Below are positions 1 to 8,889 of a DNA stretch of 64,000 nt, one piece after another. The position numbers and the translations under genes were made by a program. The first letter of the stretch is position 1. The number at the start of each line of letters is the position of its first letter. This DNA is from Thiobacillus sp. SCUT-2 (lineage in GTDB: Bacteria > Pseudomonadota > Gammaproteobacteria > Burkholderiales > Thiobacillaceae), in NCBI RefSeq assembly GCF_035621355.1, contig NZ_CP141769.1:1364001-1428000 (forward strand), in the 5' to 3' direction. The notes beneath the pieces were generated by a model that made no database searches, was not told the origin of the DNA, and saw nothing but the letters and a program-made list of their open reading frames with translations.

Positions 1-885
1 CAGGCAGGCATCCATCTCGGATGCCATCATGTCCTCGTAATGCAGCCCCATCTCGGTGTTGTACTGGTTGGTGCAGGTCAGCTTGCCGTCATAGGAGGTG
101 GCGACCAGGTCGCAGTTGCCGTCGATCAGCACCTGCCAGCGCACGTCCATCGTGTTCGAATCCACGCAGGTGAAAATCGAGCGGTACTTGCTGCCGTCTT
201 CCAGGTCACGCCCGTCGTTGGGCAGGGGAATCGAGAACTCGCCGCCGCAGAAGACGCGGGTGGTGTGGTTGATGTTGGGGTCGACCGGATCACGCTTGTC
301 GGGGAAGGTGCCGTGGAAGCCCTGGACGTTCGGCAGCTCGGTGATCTTGTCGGTTTCCATGGTATCCATGCGGACGCGTGCGAGGCGGCCGTGGATCTTG
401 TCGTTGACGAACATGTACTTGCCGTCGTAGACGCCGTCCGTGTAGGACTGGTGGAGGTGGTGCGTGTCGCCCGTGTGGTATTTCAGCGTGCCGTCGGGCT
501 TGGTGCCGATGATCGCCTTCGATTCGTTGGTGATGCCCCAGCCGACCAGCGCGTCCATGTTGAAGACGGGGATCCGCTTGAGCTCGCGGCCCGAGGGAAT
601 GCCGTAGATGCGCACTTCGCCCGAGTGGCCGCCGCTGGAGAAGGAGTAGTACTCGTCGAGCTGGCCCGGCGGCACTTCGTACTTGCTGTAGTCGACCGCG
701 CCGGCCGCAGCCGCCGGTGCGGCGCCGCCGGTCGCTGCCGGAGCCGCCGCCTCCTTCTTGTTGCAGGCGGACAGCCCCAAGGAGAGACCCGCGCCGGACA
801 GGCCGACCAGCGCGGCCGTGTTCATGAATTTGCGGCGACCCAGATCGGGCGGCGTGTCGGAGAGTTTGCTATCGTCCTGTGTCAT
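1..885 (-). CDS. nosZ: nitrous-oxide reductase NosZ, N-terminal part (gene runs off the left edge)
   Basis: NosZ is the periplasmic multicopper enzyme that reduces N2O to N2, the last step of denitrification. The first 295 codons are present. Residues 1-45 carry a twin-arginine signal (GRRKFM followed by a hydrophobic stretch and an Ala-rich linker), as expected for Tat export of the folded copper protein. The beta-propeller follows, with the CuZ-ligand motif DTHHLHQSYTDG near residue 130, and then FHGTFPDKRDP and YNTEMGLHYEDM, all typical of clade I (Tat-type) NosZ. The C-terminal CuA domain lies outside the window. The start is the ATG at 885, just before the Tat signal, with GGGAG and AGGA upstream. 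It is transcribed away from narX. The rest of the nos cluster (nosDFYL) cannot be seen. Confidence 0.95.
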   Translation of the reverse strand, partial: MTQDDSKLSDTPPDLGRRKFMNTAALVGLSGAGLSLGLSACNKKEAAAPAATGGAAPAAAAGAVDYSKYEVPPGQLDEYYSFSSGGHSGEVRIYGIPSGRELKRIPVFNMDALVGWGITNESKAIIGTKPDGTLKYHTGDTHHLHQSYTDGVYDGKYMFVNDKIHGRLARVRMDTMETDKITELPNVQGFHGTFPDKRDPVDPNINHTTRVFCGGEFSIPLPNDGRDLEDGSKYRSIFTCVDSNTMDVRWQVLIDGNCDLVATSYDGKLTCTNQYNTEMGLHYEDMMASEMDACL

Positions 886-1244
886 GTCCTATTGACTCCC
901 TGTCTCAGGTGGAACCGGCACGCCATCCCGGACGGGGACGACGCACGCGCATGGTGCGAAACACGCAGGAGGCCCTGGGGCCGCCTGCCGATGCGACAAA
1001 ATGTCGCACTTGGAACATAGCATAAAAAGCAGAGAAAATGATCCTTAATTGTGGTCAGCGATCCGCGACGGTGCGTGCTTCCCCGGGGAAGGGAAGGCGC
1101 TGCGCCGCAGGGGAGGTAGGCGGTTAAGCCCCTGTTTTTGCGCAAGCTGCCCCGATCGTTGCTGGCATCCGCCGTGCCGGCTTAATCCATTGGAGGTACT
1201 CCCTTATATCCGGGCGCGAAGGGCCCCGGTGCGAGCGGGAAAGC
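886..1244. other. divergent nosZ / narX intergenic region
   Basis: This 359-bp gap separates two divergent genes and must hold both promoters. It contains one perfect inverted repeat (992-1008) and a locally AT-rich patch (about 1009-1050), where a minus-strand -10-like TATGCT could serve nosZ. I see no confident sigma-70 or FNR (TTGAT-N4-ATCAA) site. Any reading frames here are probably shadows. Confidence 0.5.
992..1008. promoter_or_regulatory. perfect inverted repeat upstream of nosZ, candidate operator
   Basis: The arms TGCGACA (992-998) and TGTCGCA (1002-1008) are perfect reverse complements around an AAA spacer. The site lies 107-123 bp upstream of the nosZ start, next to an AT-rich patch, in the gap between nosZ and narX. 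It is not the canonical FNR/DNR palindrome. The position suits a regulator of nitrous-oxide reduction, but the protein is unknown. Confidence 0.5.
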
Positions 1245-3149
1245 ATGAGAGAACGACGCGGATTCCTGCAGCATTCCCTGCTGCTCAAGCTGGGCGGGGC
1301 GCTGGCGCTGATTGCCTGCTTCGCCATCCTAGGCATGGCCAGCTCGGGCATCATCGCGGAATCGGTCCAGGGCAGCAGCGAGGCGATCAACCAGGCAGGC
1401 AGCCTGCGCATGCAGGCCTACCGCATGAGCAGCCTGGCGCTGGCTGCACGTCCGGGTGACGGGACCCGGGCGGCTGCGGCGATGGAGGAGGCGATCGCGA
1501 AATTCGACGCGACGCTGCGCGATCCGCACATTACGTCGACGATGTCGCGGCAGGGCGACACCGCGCTCGCTGCCAGCTACGCCAGCGTGCAGGATGCCTG
1601 GACGCAGCGCATGAAGGCGCGCTTCGCGGCGGTCGCCCCGGGCGGCGGCGACGCCGGCGGCGCGGCGCTGATCGACGACACCACGCGCTTCGTCGGCCAG
1701 ATCAACGATCTGGTCAAGCAGATCGAGCGCGATACCGAGGACAAGATCCTCGTCCTGCGCATGGTGCTGGGGGCGGCGCTGCTGATGACGCTGCTGGTCG
1801 GCGCCTTGACCCTTTACCTGGCGCGCAACGACCTGATCCTGCCGTTGCGCGACCTGCTGGCCTTCGCCGCCCGCGTCGGCCAGGGGAACCTCGCGGTGCG
1901 CACCGAGCACACCGGGAGCGACGAGTTGGGGCGGCTCGGCCAGGCCTTCAACCACATGGCGGAAGACCTCTCCAAGCTGTATCAGAACCTCGAAGCGCGG
2001 GTGGAGGAGAAGACCGCCGAGCTCACCATCGCCAACCGTTCGCTGGAGCTGCTCTATCATTCGATCGCGCGCCTGTACAACGGGCCGGTGGCGCCGGAAA
2101 CCTACGCCATCCTGCTGAAGGATCTGGAGAACGTGCTGGGCGTCGGGCACGGGCTGGCCTGCCTGGTGGAATCCGGAGGCTCCCGCGCGCGCGTCATCGC
2201 CAGCACGCTGCATCCGGAAACGGGCGATCCCGACCTGTGCGGCCTGATGAGCTGCGCCGAATGCCTCGCGCACCAGACGCTCGACGTCCTGCCGCTGCGC
2301 GACGGGCGGCGCGTGCTGACGCTGCCGTTGAAGGACGCCGAGCACCACTACGGCGTGCTGCAGCTCGACATGCCGCCGGGGCGCGAGCTTGCGCCGTGGC
2401 AGATGCAGCTGCTGGACGCGCTGTCGCGCCACATCGGCGTCGCCATCGGCACGGCGCGCCGCATCGAGCAGAGCCGCCGGCTGTCGCTGCTGGAAGAGCG
2501 TGCGGCGCTGGCGCGCGAGCTGCACGACTCGCTGGCGCAGTCGCTCGCGTACATGAAGATCCAGGTGAGCCGCCTCAAGCCGCTGCTACCCGCGCCGGAC
2601 GACGCGGGCGGCGGCGGGGAGGCGGCCGAGGTTCTGGCGGAACTGCGCGAAGGGCTCAACAGCGCCTATCGCCAGCTGCGCGAATTGCTGACCACCTTCC
2701 GCCTGCGCATCGAAGGCGAGGGCCTCGGCGCCGCGCTGCGCACCACGGTGGACGAGTTTTCCGGGCGCGGCGGCATCCCGATCACGCTGGAGGCCCATCT
2801 CGCCGGCTGCACGCTCAGCGCGAACGAGGAGATCCACACGCTGCAGATCGTGCGCGAGGCGCTGTCGAACGTGATCAACCATGCGCGGGCGCACGCCGCC
2901 GAGGTGCGGGTCGTCTGCAACAGCGACGGCTCCGTGTCGGCGACCGTCACTGACGACGGCATCGGCGTCCGGCAGGCCGCGGGCACCCACCATTACGGCA
3001 TGGCCATCATGGAGGAACGCGCCCGGCACCTGGGCGGCCAGCTCACCGTGGAAAACCTGCCGACCCTGGGCGCGCGAGTCACGCTACACTTCACGCCGGG
3101 GCACGAACCCGAGCGTGCCGTTCCGATCCATCCCGTCCATCCGTCCTGA
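1245..3149 (+). CDS. narX: NarX-type nitrate/nitrite sensor histidine kinase
   Basis: This is a 634-residue membrane sensor kinase. It has a first membrane segment (about 15-37) and a periplasmic sensor whose EAINQAGSLRMQAYR (about residues 47-61) matches the nitrate-binding P-box of NarX. A second membrane segment (about 173-193), a HAMP domain, and a GAF-like region with a C-x4-C-x2-C cluster (CGLMSCAEC) follow. Then come the HisKA_3 dimerisation box with the phospho-acceptor (ARELHDSLAQSL) and a HATPase domain (REALSNVINHA, DDGIGV). The start is the ATG at 1245, preceded by a purine-rich stretch. narL follows 7 nt downstream, so the two form one unit. Its place beside nosZ suggests that nitrate or nitrite controls denitrification genes here. 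The family is clear; the exact ligand is inferred from the P-box. Confidence 0.9.
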   Translation: MRERRGFLQHSLLLKLGGALALIACFAILGMASSGIIAESVQGSSEAINQAGSLRMQAYRMSSLALAARPGDGTRAAAAMEEAIAKFDATLRDPHITSTMSRQGDTALAASYASVQDAWTQRMKARFAAVAPGGGDAGGAALIDDTTRFVGQINDLVKQIERDTEDKILVLRMVLGAALLMTLLVGALTLYLARNDLILPLRDLLAFAARVGQGNLAVRTEHTGSDELGRLGQAFNHMAEDLSKLYQNLEARVEEKTAELTIANRSLELLYHSIARLYNGPVAPETYAILLKDLENVLGVGHGLACLVESGGSRARVIASTLHPETGDPDLCGLMSCAECLAHQTLDVLPLRDGRRVLTLPLKDAEHHYGVLQLDMPPGRELAPWQMQLLDALSRHIGVAIGTARRIEQSRRLSLLEERAALARELHDSLAQSLAYMKIQVSRLKPLLPAPDDAGGGGEAAEVLAELREGLNSAYRQLRELLTTFRLRIEGEGLGAALRTTVDEFSGRGGIPITLEAHLAGCTLSANEEIHTLQIVREALSNVINHARAHAAEVRVVCNSDGSVSATVTDDGIGVRQAAGTHHYGMAIMEERARHLGGQLTVENLPTLGARVTLHFTPGHEPERAVPIHPVHPS

Positions 3150-3156
3150 CTTCGTC

Positions 3157-3816
3157 ATGCAAGCGGCTTCCCCCCATACCATCCTGATCGTCGACGACCA
3201 CCCGCTGTTCCGCAAGGGGGTGATCCAGCTCATCCAGGCCGACCCGGAATTCCGCTTCGTCGGCGAGGCCCCGAGCGGGCGCGAGGGCATCGAGCTTGCG
3301 CAGCGCCTGCAGCCGGACATGATTCTGCTGGACCTCAACATGAAGGACATGGACGGGGTCGAGGTCCTGCGGACCCTGAAGGAGGCGGGGCTCGATTCGC
3401 GCATCATCATGCTCACGGTGTCGGACCAGGCCGAGGACCTGATCGCCGCGCTGCAGGCCGGTGCCGACGGCTACCTGCTGAAGGACACGGAGCCCGAGGA
3501 CCTGATGCAGCAGCTCGCCGAGGCCGCGCGCGGCAAGATCACGATCAGCGAGCGCCTGACCCAGCTGCTCGTCGTGTCCCTGCGCGAGAAGAGCCGTCCC
3601 GTCACCCCGTCCGAGGCGGGGCTCACCGAGCAGGAAAGCCGCATCCTCGAGCATCTCGTCGACGGCAAGAGCAACAAGCTGATCGCGCGCGACATGGGCA
3701 TCGCCGAGGGCACCGTGAAGGTCCACGTGAAGCATCTCCTGAAGAAGCTCAACCTCCGCTCGCGGGTCGAGGCCGCGGTGTGGGCCGACCGCTGCCGCCG
3801 CCAGGCCAAGCCCTGA
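3157..3816 (+). CDS. narL: NarL-family response regulator
   Basis: This is a 219-residue cytoplasmic transcription factor. Residues 8-125 form a receiver domain (ILIVDDHPLFRKG, phospho-acceptor Asp in ILLDLNMKDMDG, conserved Lys in YLLKD). Residues 150-215 form a LuxR-type helix-turn-helix (LTEQESRILEHLVDGKSNKLIA, GTVKVHVKHLLKKL). The start is the ATG at 3157, because the receiver fold begins directly after it; longer frames read back into narX. There is no clear Shine-Dalgarno, and the 7-nt gap suggests translational coupling to narX. It is the expected phosphorylation partner of NarX. Targets are not visible here, though nosZ is a natural candidate. Confidence 0.9.
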   Translation: MQAASPHTILIVDDHPLFRKGVIQLIQADPEFRFVGEAPSGREGIELAQRLQPDMILLDLNMKDMDGVEVLRTLKEAGLDSRIIMLTVSDQAEDLIAALQAGADGYLLKDTEPEDLMQQLAEAARGKITISERLTQLLVVSLREKSRPVTPSEAGLTEQESRILEHLVDGKSNKLIARDMGIAEGTVKVHVKHLLKKLNLRSRVEAAVWADRCRRQAKP

Positions 3817-3883
3817 CGCCTTGCTTTTTCGGACCGGTCCCTCTTCAATGAAATCGAGGGATTCCGGAACGCGCAAGGAGGAC

Positions 3884-4336
3884 ATGATGCCCATCGGCGA
3901 AATCTGCAACCGCGAAGTCGTCATCGCGGAGACGTCGCTCCCCGTCACCGAAGCGGCGCAGCTGATGCGCGCCCATCACGTCGGCGACCTCGTCGTCGTC
4001 GAGGAGCGCGCGGGGCGCCGTCACCCCGTCGGCATCGTCACCGACCGCGACATCGTCGTCGAGGTGGTGGCCGCGGGTGTCAATCCGGAGGCGCTCAAGG
4101 TCGGCGACATCATGGGATCCGACGTGGCGACGGTGCGCGAAGGCGAAGGGCTGTTCGAGGCGCTGCGCTACATGCGCGACAAGGGCGTGCGGCGCATGCC
4201 GGTGGTGGACGCCGCGGGCGGGCTGGTCGGGATACTCACGCTCGACGACCTGCTGGGCCTGCTGGCGGAAGAGATGATGGAACTCGCCAAGCTGGTGTCG
4301 CACGAACGGCAGCGCGAATCGGTGGCGCGCCACTGA
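3884..4336 (+). CDS. CBS-domain pair protein
   Basis: This is a 150-residue stand-alone tandem CBS protein. CBS1 spans about 8-65 (ITDRDIVVEVVA-like VGIVTDRDIVVE) and CBS2 about 75-130 (RRMPVVDAAGGLVGILTLDDLL). Such pairs bind adenosine nucleotides and often act as small energy or redox sensors with an unknown partner. A strong AAGGAGG at 3875-3881 supports initiation at the ATG at 3884 or the adjacent ATG at 3887, which has the better spacing; the longer upstream frame is not needed. It lies 67 nt after narL on the same strand, so co-transcription is possible. Its specific role is unknown. Confidence 0.85.
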   Translation: MMPIGEICNREVVIAETSLPVTEAAQLMRAHHVGDLVVVEERAGRRHPVGIVTDRDIVVEVVAAGVNPEALKVGDIMGSDVATVREGEGLFEALRYMRDKGVRRMPVVDAAGGLVGILTLDDLLGLLAEEMMELAKLVSHERQRESVARH

Positions 4337-4382
4337 ACCGTTTCGGACGCCGGCCAGCGACGCGAGCGCTGCGCTATCGCGC

Positions 4383-5783
4383 CTAGCGGCCGGGATCAGT
4401 CCGGCCCGCCGGCTCGGGCGGCGCCGTCCGTCCACCCGCATTCTTCAGCAGCTGCACGCTGGCAGCGAGGCGGCGGCTGTGGATGTCCACCGCACCGCGT
4501 TCCGCCGCGAGCTCCTGGGCCTGGGCGGTGATCACGTTGAGCGCGCTGATCGTGCCGGCGCGATATTGATCCTCCGCGATCTCGCGGGCACGGCGGGCCG
4601 CCGCCAGCGTCTGCTCCTGTTCGCCGGTTTCCCGTTCGAGCAGGCGGGCGGCGGCGAGGTTGTCCTGCACTTCCTGGAAGGCGGTCAGCACGGTCTGCCG
4701 GTAGACGGCCACGGCCTGGTCGTAGCCGGCCCGCGCCTGTTCGACACCCGCGCTGCGTGCGCCGCCGTCGAACAGCGTCATCGCGAGGCTGGGACCGAGC
4801 GACCAGAGGCGGTTCGGCGCATCGAACAGGCGGGCGAGCGCGCTCGCCCGCCCCCCGGCCGTGGCGCCCAGGTCGACCAGCGGATAGTAGGCCGTCTGCG
4901 CGAGGCCGATCTGCGCATTGGCGGCGGCGGCCAGGCGTTCGGCCGCGGCGAGGTCGGGACGCTGCTCCAGCAGGGTCGACGGGAGCAGGGTCGGGGCGGG
5001 CGGAACGGCCGGCAGCGGCGCACGCGCTTCGGCCGGGGCGGCCTTGCCGCCCAGCAGCGCCGTCAGGGCGTGTTCGAGCTGCGCCCGCTGCAATTCGATT
5101 TCGCTGAGCTGCGTGCGGACCGTGCCGAGCTGGGTCTCGGCCTGGGCGATGTCGAGGCGCGACGCGACCCCGGCGGCATAGCGGTCGCCGGTCAGCGCGA
5201 GGAAGCGGGCGTAGGCGGCCTGGGTGCGCTGCAGGAGGCGGTGCTGCGCGTCGGCCGCGCGCAGCTGGAACCAGGTCTGCGCCAGCAGCGCCTGGGTCGA
5301 CAGCCGCGCCGCCGCGAGATCGTCGGCGCTCGCCTCGGCGCGCGCCTGGGCGGCTTCGACGCTGCGGCGCACGCGCCCCCACAGGTCGATCTCCCAGCTG
5401 GCGCTGACGAGCAGGCTGACGCTGTCGGTGGTGGCGCCGGTGCTGTGGCTGCGGCTGGCCGCGGCGGACCCGGTGACGGTCGGGAAGCGCGCGGCGGCGG
5501 CGCTGTTCACGGCTGCGCGTGCCGCGCGGTATTGCGCCTCGGCGGCCTTGAGCGTCTGGTTGTCCACGACCACCTGCGCTTCGAGGCGGTCGAGTTCGGC
5601 GTCGCCGAAGACGCGCCACCAGTCGGCCGGGACCTCGAAGCGCCCCGGCTGCGTCGCGCGCCATTCGTCGCCGGCCTCGCTGAAGCGGGCGGGAAGCGCG
5701 ACCTCGGGGCGGCGGTAGTCGGGGCCGACCGCGCAGGCGCCCAGGCACAGCAGGGGAAGAACCAGAATCAGGCGTGATCGCAC
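4383..5783 (-). CDS. NodT/OprM-family outer-membrane efflux lipoprotein
   Basis: This is a 466-residue outer-membrane channel of a tripartite RND pump. The N-terminus is a lipoprotein signal with lipobox LGAC (Cys at about 16), followed by VGPDYRRPE, the usual NodT/OprM start. Two outer-membrane-factor repeats follow, with long coiled helices (AAEAQYRAARAAVNSAAAARFP, LDIAQAETQLGTVRTQL). The start is a GTG at 5783 with AAGGAG 6 nt upstream. It is the last gene of the efflux operon, starting 10 nt after the second RND subunit stops. It converges with the CBS gene, leaving 46 nt between them. Efflux substrates cannot be deduced. Confidence 0.9.
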   Translation of the reverse strand: MRSRLILVLPLLCLGACAVGPDYRRPEVALPARFSEAGDEWRATQPGRFEVPADWWRVFGDAELDRLEAQVVVDNQTLKAAEAQYRAARAAVNSAAAARFPTVTGSAAASRSHSTGATTDSVSLLVSASWEIDLWGRVRRSVEAAQARAEASADDLAAARLSTQALLAQTWFQLRAADAQHRLLQRTQAAYARFLALTGDRYAAGVASRLDIAQAETQLGTVRTQLSEIELQRAQLEHALTALLGGKAAPAEARAPLPAVPPAPTLLPSTLLEQRPDLAAAERLAAAANAQIGLAQTAYYPLVDLGATAGGRASALARLFDAPNRLWSLGPSLAMTLFDGGARSAGVEQARAGYDQAVAVYRQTVLTAFQEVQDNLAAARLLERETGEQEQTLAAARRAREIAEDQYRAGTISALNVITAQAQELAAERGAVDIHSRRLAASVQLLKNAGGRTAPPEPAGRTDPGR

Positions 5784-5793
5784 GGGGGCTCCT

Positions 5794-8700
5794 TCAGGCG
5801 TTGTGCAGCGCCGGCACCGGCGGGGCCGGGCGGCGCATGACGAGGTTGCGCAGCCGGTCCATCAGCAGGTAGACGACCGGCGTAGTGTAGAGGGTCAGCG
5901 CCTGGCTGACCAGCAGGCCGCCGACGATGGCGATGCCGAGCGGGTTGCGCAGCTCGGCGCCGTCACCGCTGCCGAGCGCCAGCGGCACGGCGCCGAAGGT
6001 CGCGGCCAGCGTGGTCATCATGATCGGACGGAAACGCCGCTGCGCCGCACGATAGATCGCGCGCGCGGCGCTGACGCCGTGGCGGCGCTGGTGCCCGATC
6101 GCGAAATCGATCATCAGGATCGCGTTCTTCTTGACGATGCCGATCAGCAGGATGATGCCGATCAGGGCGATGACGTCGAACTCGTTGCCGAAGGCCATCA
6201 GCGCCAGCAGGGCGCCCACGCCCGCCGAGGGCAAGGTCGACAGGATGGTGATCGGGTGGATGAGGCTTTCGTAGAGCACGCCCAGCACGATGTAGACCGT
6301 CAGCAGCGCGGTCAGGATCAGGATCGGCTGGCTGGCGAGCGACTCGCGGAAGGCCTTGGCCGTGCCCTGGAAACTGCCGTGCACCGTGGTCGGCACACCC
6401 ATCCGCCCGAAGGCACGGTCGATGGCGGCGGCGGCCTCGTCGAGCGACACGCCGGGCGCGAGGTTGAAGCTGATCGTCGTCGCGGGGAAGGTGCCCTGAT
6501 GGTTGACCGCGAGCGGCGTATTCGTCGTCTCGATGTGCGCGATGTCGGACAGCGCGACCTGCCCGCCACCCGGCGTGCCGAACCAGACCGAGCGCAGCGT
6601 CTCCGGGCTGGCCAGCCATGCCGGTGCCAGCTCCATGACGACGCGGTACTGGTTGAGCGGGTTGTAGATCACCGACACCTGGCGCTGGCCGAAGGCGTCG
6701 TTGAGCGTCGCGTCGACCGCGCGCATCGTCAGGCCGAGGCTGGCCATGCGGTCGCGGTCGAACACCAGGCTGGTCTGCAGGCCCTTGGTCTGCTGGTCGG
6801 AGCTGACGTCGACGAGCTCGGGCAGGTTCATCAGCGCGCGCCGGATGCGCGGCTCCCAGGCGCGCAGGTCGTCTAGATGGTCGGCCTGCAGGGTGTACTG
6901 GTAGTTGGCGTTGCCCGGCCGGCCGCCGACGCGCACGTCCTGCGCCGGGCTGAGGAAGAGGCTCGCCCCCGCGACGCGTCCCAGCCTGGCGCGCAGCCGG
7001 CCGACGACCTTGTCCGCCCCGACCTTGCGTTCGCTCAAGGGCTTCAGCGTGACGAACATGAAGCCGGAGTTCTTCTGCCCGCCGCCGGTGAAGCCGACGA
7101 CCGTATCGACGGCCGGGTCGCGCTGGACGATGGCCATCAGGTCGAGCATCTTCTGGCGCATCGCCTGGAAGGAGATGCTCTGGTCCGCCTGCACGATGCC
7201 GATGACGCGGCCGGTGTCCTGCTGCGGGAAGAAGCCCTTCGCGATCGTCGCGTAGAGATGCACGTTGAGCGCGATCGTCAGCGCCAGCAGAGCCAGCATG
7301 AGGCCGCTGTGGCGCAGCGACCAGGCCAGGCTGGCGCGATAGCCCGCCTTGAGCCGGCGCAGCAGGCGGGCGCTCCAGCGCGCCCAGCGCCCCGCAGGGG
7401 CCGCGGCCGGGCGCGGCTTGAGCAGGTGGGCGCACAGCATCGGCGTGGTGGTCAGCGAGACGAGCATCGACACCAGGATCGCGGCCGCCAGGGTGAAGGC
7501 GAACTCGCGGAACAGGCGGCCGACGATGCCGCCCATGAACAGGATGGGAATGAAGACCGCGACCAGCGAGAGGCTGATCGACACCACCGTGAAGCCGATC
7601 TCGCGCACGCCCGCCAGCGCCGCGTCGAACGGGCGCTTGCCGCCTTCGAGGTGGCGGCTGATGTTCTCGACGACGACGATCGCGTCGTCGACCACGAAGC
7701 CGGTGGCCACGGTCAGCGCCATCAGCGAAAGGTTGTCGATGCTGTAGCCGGCGAGGTACATGACCGCGCTGGTGCCGATCAGCGACACCGGGACGGCGAG
7801 GCCCGGGATCAGCGCCGCGCGCAGCCGGCGCAGGAACAGCAGCACGACGAGCAGCACGAGCCCGACCGCGATCGCGAGCGTGCGCTGGACTTCGTGCAGC
7901 GAGCCGCGGATCGTCGGGGTGCGGTCCATCACCACCTTGAGATCGATCGCCGCCGGGATCGACGCGCGCAGATGCGGCAGCAGCGCGTTGACCTGGTCGA
8001 CGGTGTCGATGATGTTGGCGCCGGGCTGGCGATACAGGATCAGCAGCACCGCCGGCCGGCTGTTGGCGGCGCCGAAGTGGCGCACGTCCTGCACCGAATC
8101 GTCCACGGTGGCGACGTCGGCGAGCCGCAGCGGCGCGCCGTCGACGTAGCGCAGGATCAGCGGCCGGAAATCGGCCGCCGTGCGGCCCTGGTCGCTGGCG
8201 CCGAGCTGCCAGTGGCGCGCGCCGCGCTCGAGCGCGCCGAGCGGCCGGTAGGCGTTGCTGGCGGCGATGGCCGCGCGCACGTCCTCGAGCGCGAGGCCGT
8301 TATGGCTGAGCGCGGTCGGATTGAGTTCCACCCGCACTGCCGGCAGCGCGCCGCCGCCGATGTTGACCTGGCCGACGCCGGCGACCTGCGACAGCCGTTG
8401 CGCGAGCACGGTCGAGGCGGCGTCGTACATCTGCCCCGGCGACAGCGTGGCCGAGGTCAGCGACAGGATCATGATCGGCGCGTCGGCCGGGTTGACCTTG
8501 CGATAGGTCGGCATCGACGGCAGTCCCGACGGCAGCAGCGCCCGCGCCGCCTGGATCGCGGCCTGCACGTCGCGCGCGGCGCCGTCGATGTCGCGGCCGA
8601 GGTCGAACTGCAGCACCACGCGCGTGTTGCCGAGCGAACTGGACGAGGTGATCTCGGTCACGCCGGCGATGCGTCCGAGCGTGCGCTCCAGCGGCGTCGC

Positions 8701-8889
8701 CACGGTCGCCGCCATGGTCTCGGGGCTCGCTCCCGGCAGCGAGGCCTGCACCATGATGGTTGGAAAGTCGACCTGCGGCAGCGGCGCCACCGGCAGGCGG
8801 AAATACGCGACGATGCCCGCCAGCACGATGCCCAGCGTCAGCAGCGTCGTCGCGACCGGGCGCCCGATGAAGGTGGCGAAGAAATTCAT
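5794..8889 (-). CDS. mdtC: RND efflux permease, MdtC/MuxC-like
   Basis: This 1031-residue inner-membrane proton antiporter is the normal length for the HAE1 RND family. It has the N-terminal TM1 ([19 protein letters not shown]), two large periplasmic porter regions, and the TM4 proton-relay motif with consecutive Asp residues ([17 protein letters not shown]). The C-terminal repeat carries the conserved [21 protein letters not shown]. Its ATG overlaps the stop of the upstream RND gene by 4 nt (ATGA). Two consecutive RND genes between one adaptor and one outer-membrane channel is the MdtABC/MuxABC architecture, in which the two permeases form a heterotrimer. The substrate is unknown; multidrug export is typical of the family. 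Confidence 0.9.
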   Translation of the reverse strand: MNFFATFIGRPVATTLLTLGIVLAGIVAYFRLPVAPLPQVDFPTIMVQASLPGASPETMAATVATPLERTLGRIAGVTEITSSSSLGNTRVVLQFDLGRDIDGAARDVQAAIQAARALLPSGLPSMPTYRKVNPADAPIMILSLTSATLSPGQMYDAASTVLAQRLSQVAGVGQVNIGGGALPAVRVELNPTALSHNGLALEDVRAAIAASNAYRPLGALERGARHWQLGASDQGRTAADFRPLILRYVDGAPLRLADVATVDDSVQDVRHFGAANSRPAVLLILYRQPGANIIDTVDQVNALLPHLRASIPAAIDLKVVMDRTPTIRGSLHEVQRTLAIAVGLVLLVVLLFLRRLRAALIPGLAVPVSLIGTSAVMYLAGYSIDNLSLMALTVATGFVVDDAIVVVENISRHLEGGKRPFDAALAGVREIGFTVVSISLSLVAVFIPILFMGGIVGRLFREFAFTLAAAILVSMLVSLTTTPMLCAHLLKPRPAAAPAGRWARWSARLLRRLKAGYRASLAWSLRHSGLMLALLALTIALNVHLYATIAKGFFPQQDTGRVIGIVQADQSISFQAMRQKMLDLMAIVQRDPAVDTVVGFTGGGQKNSGFMFVTLKPLSERKVGADKVVGRLRARLGRVAGASLFLSPAQDVRVGGRPGNANYQYTLQADHLDDLRAWEPRIRRALMNLPELVDVSSDQQTKGLQTSLVFDRDRMASLGLTMRAVDATLNDAFGQRQVSVIYNPLNQYRVVMELAPAWLASPETLRSVWFGTPGGGQVALSDIAHIETTNTPLAVNHQGTFPATTISFNLAPGVSLDEAAAAIDRAFGRMGVPTTVHGSFQGTAKAFRESLASQPILILTALLTVYIVLGVLYESLIHPITILSTLPSAGVGALLALMAFGNEFDVIALIGIILLIGIVKKNAILMIDFAIGHQRRHGVSAARAIYRAAQRRFRPIMMTTLAATFGAVPLALGSGDGAELRNPLGIAIVGGLLVSQALTLYTTPVVYLLMDRLRNLVMRRPAPPVPALHNA

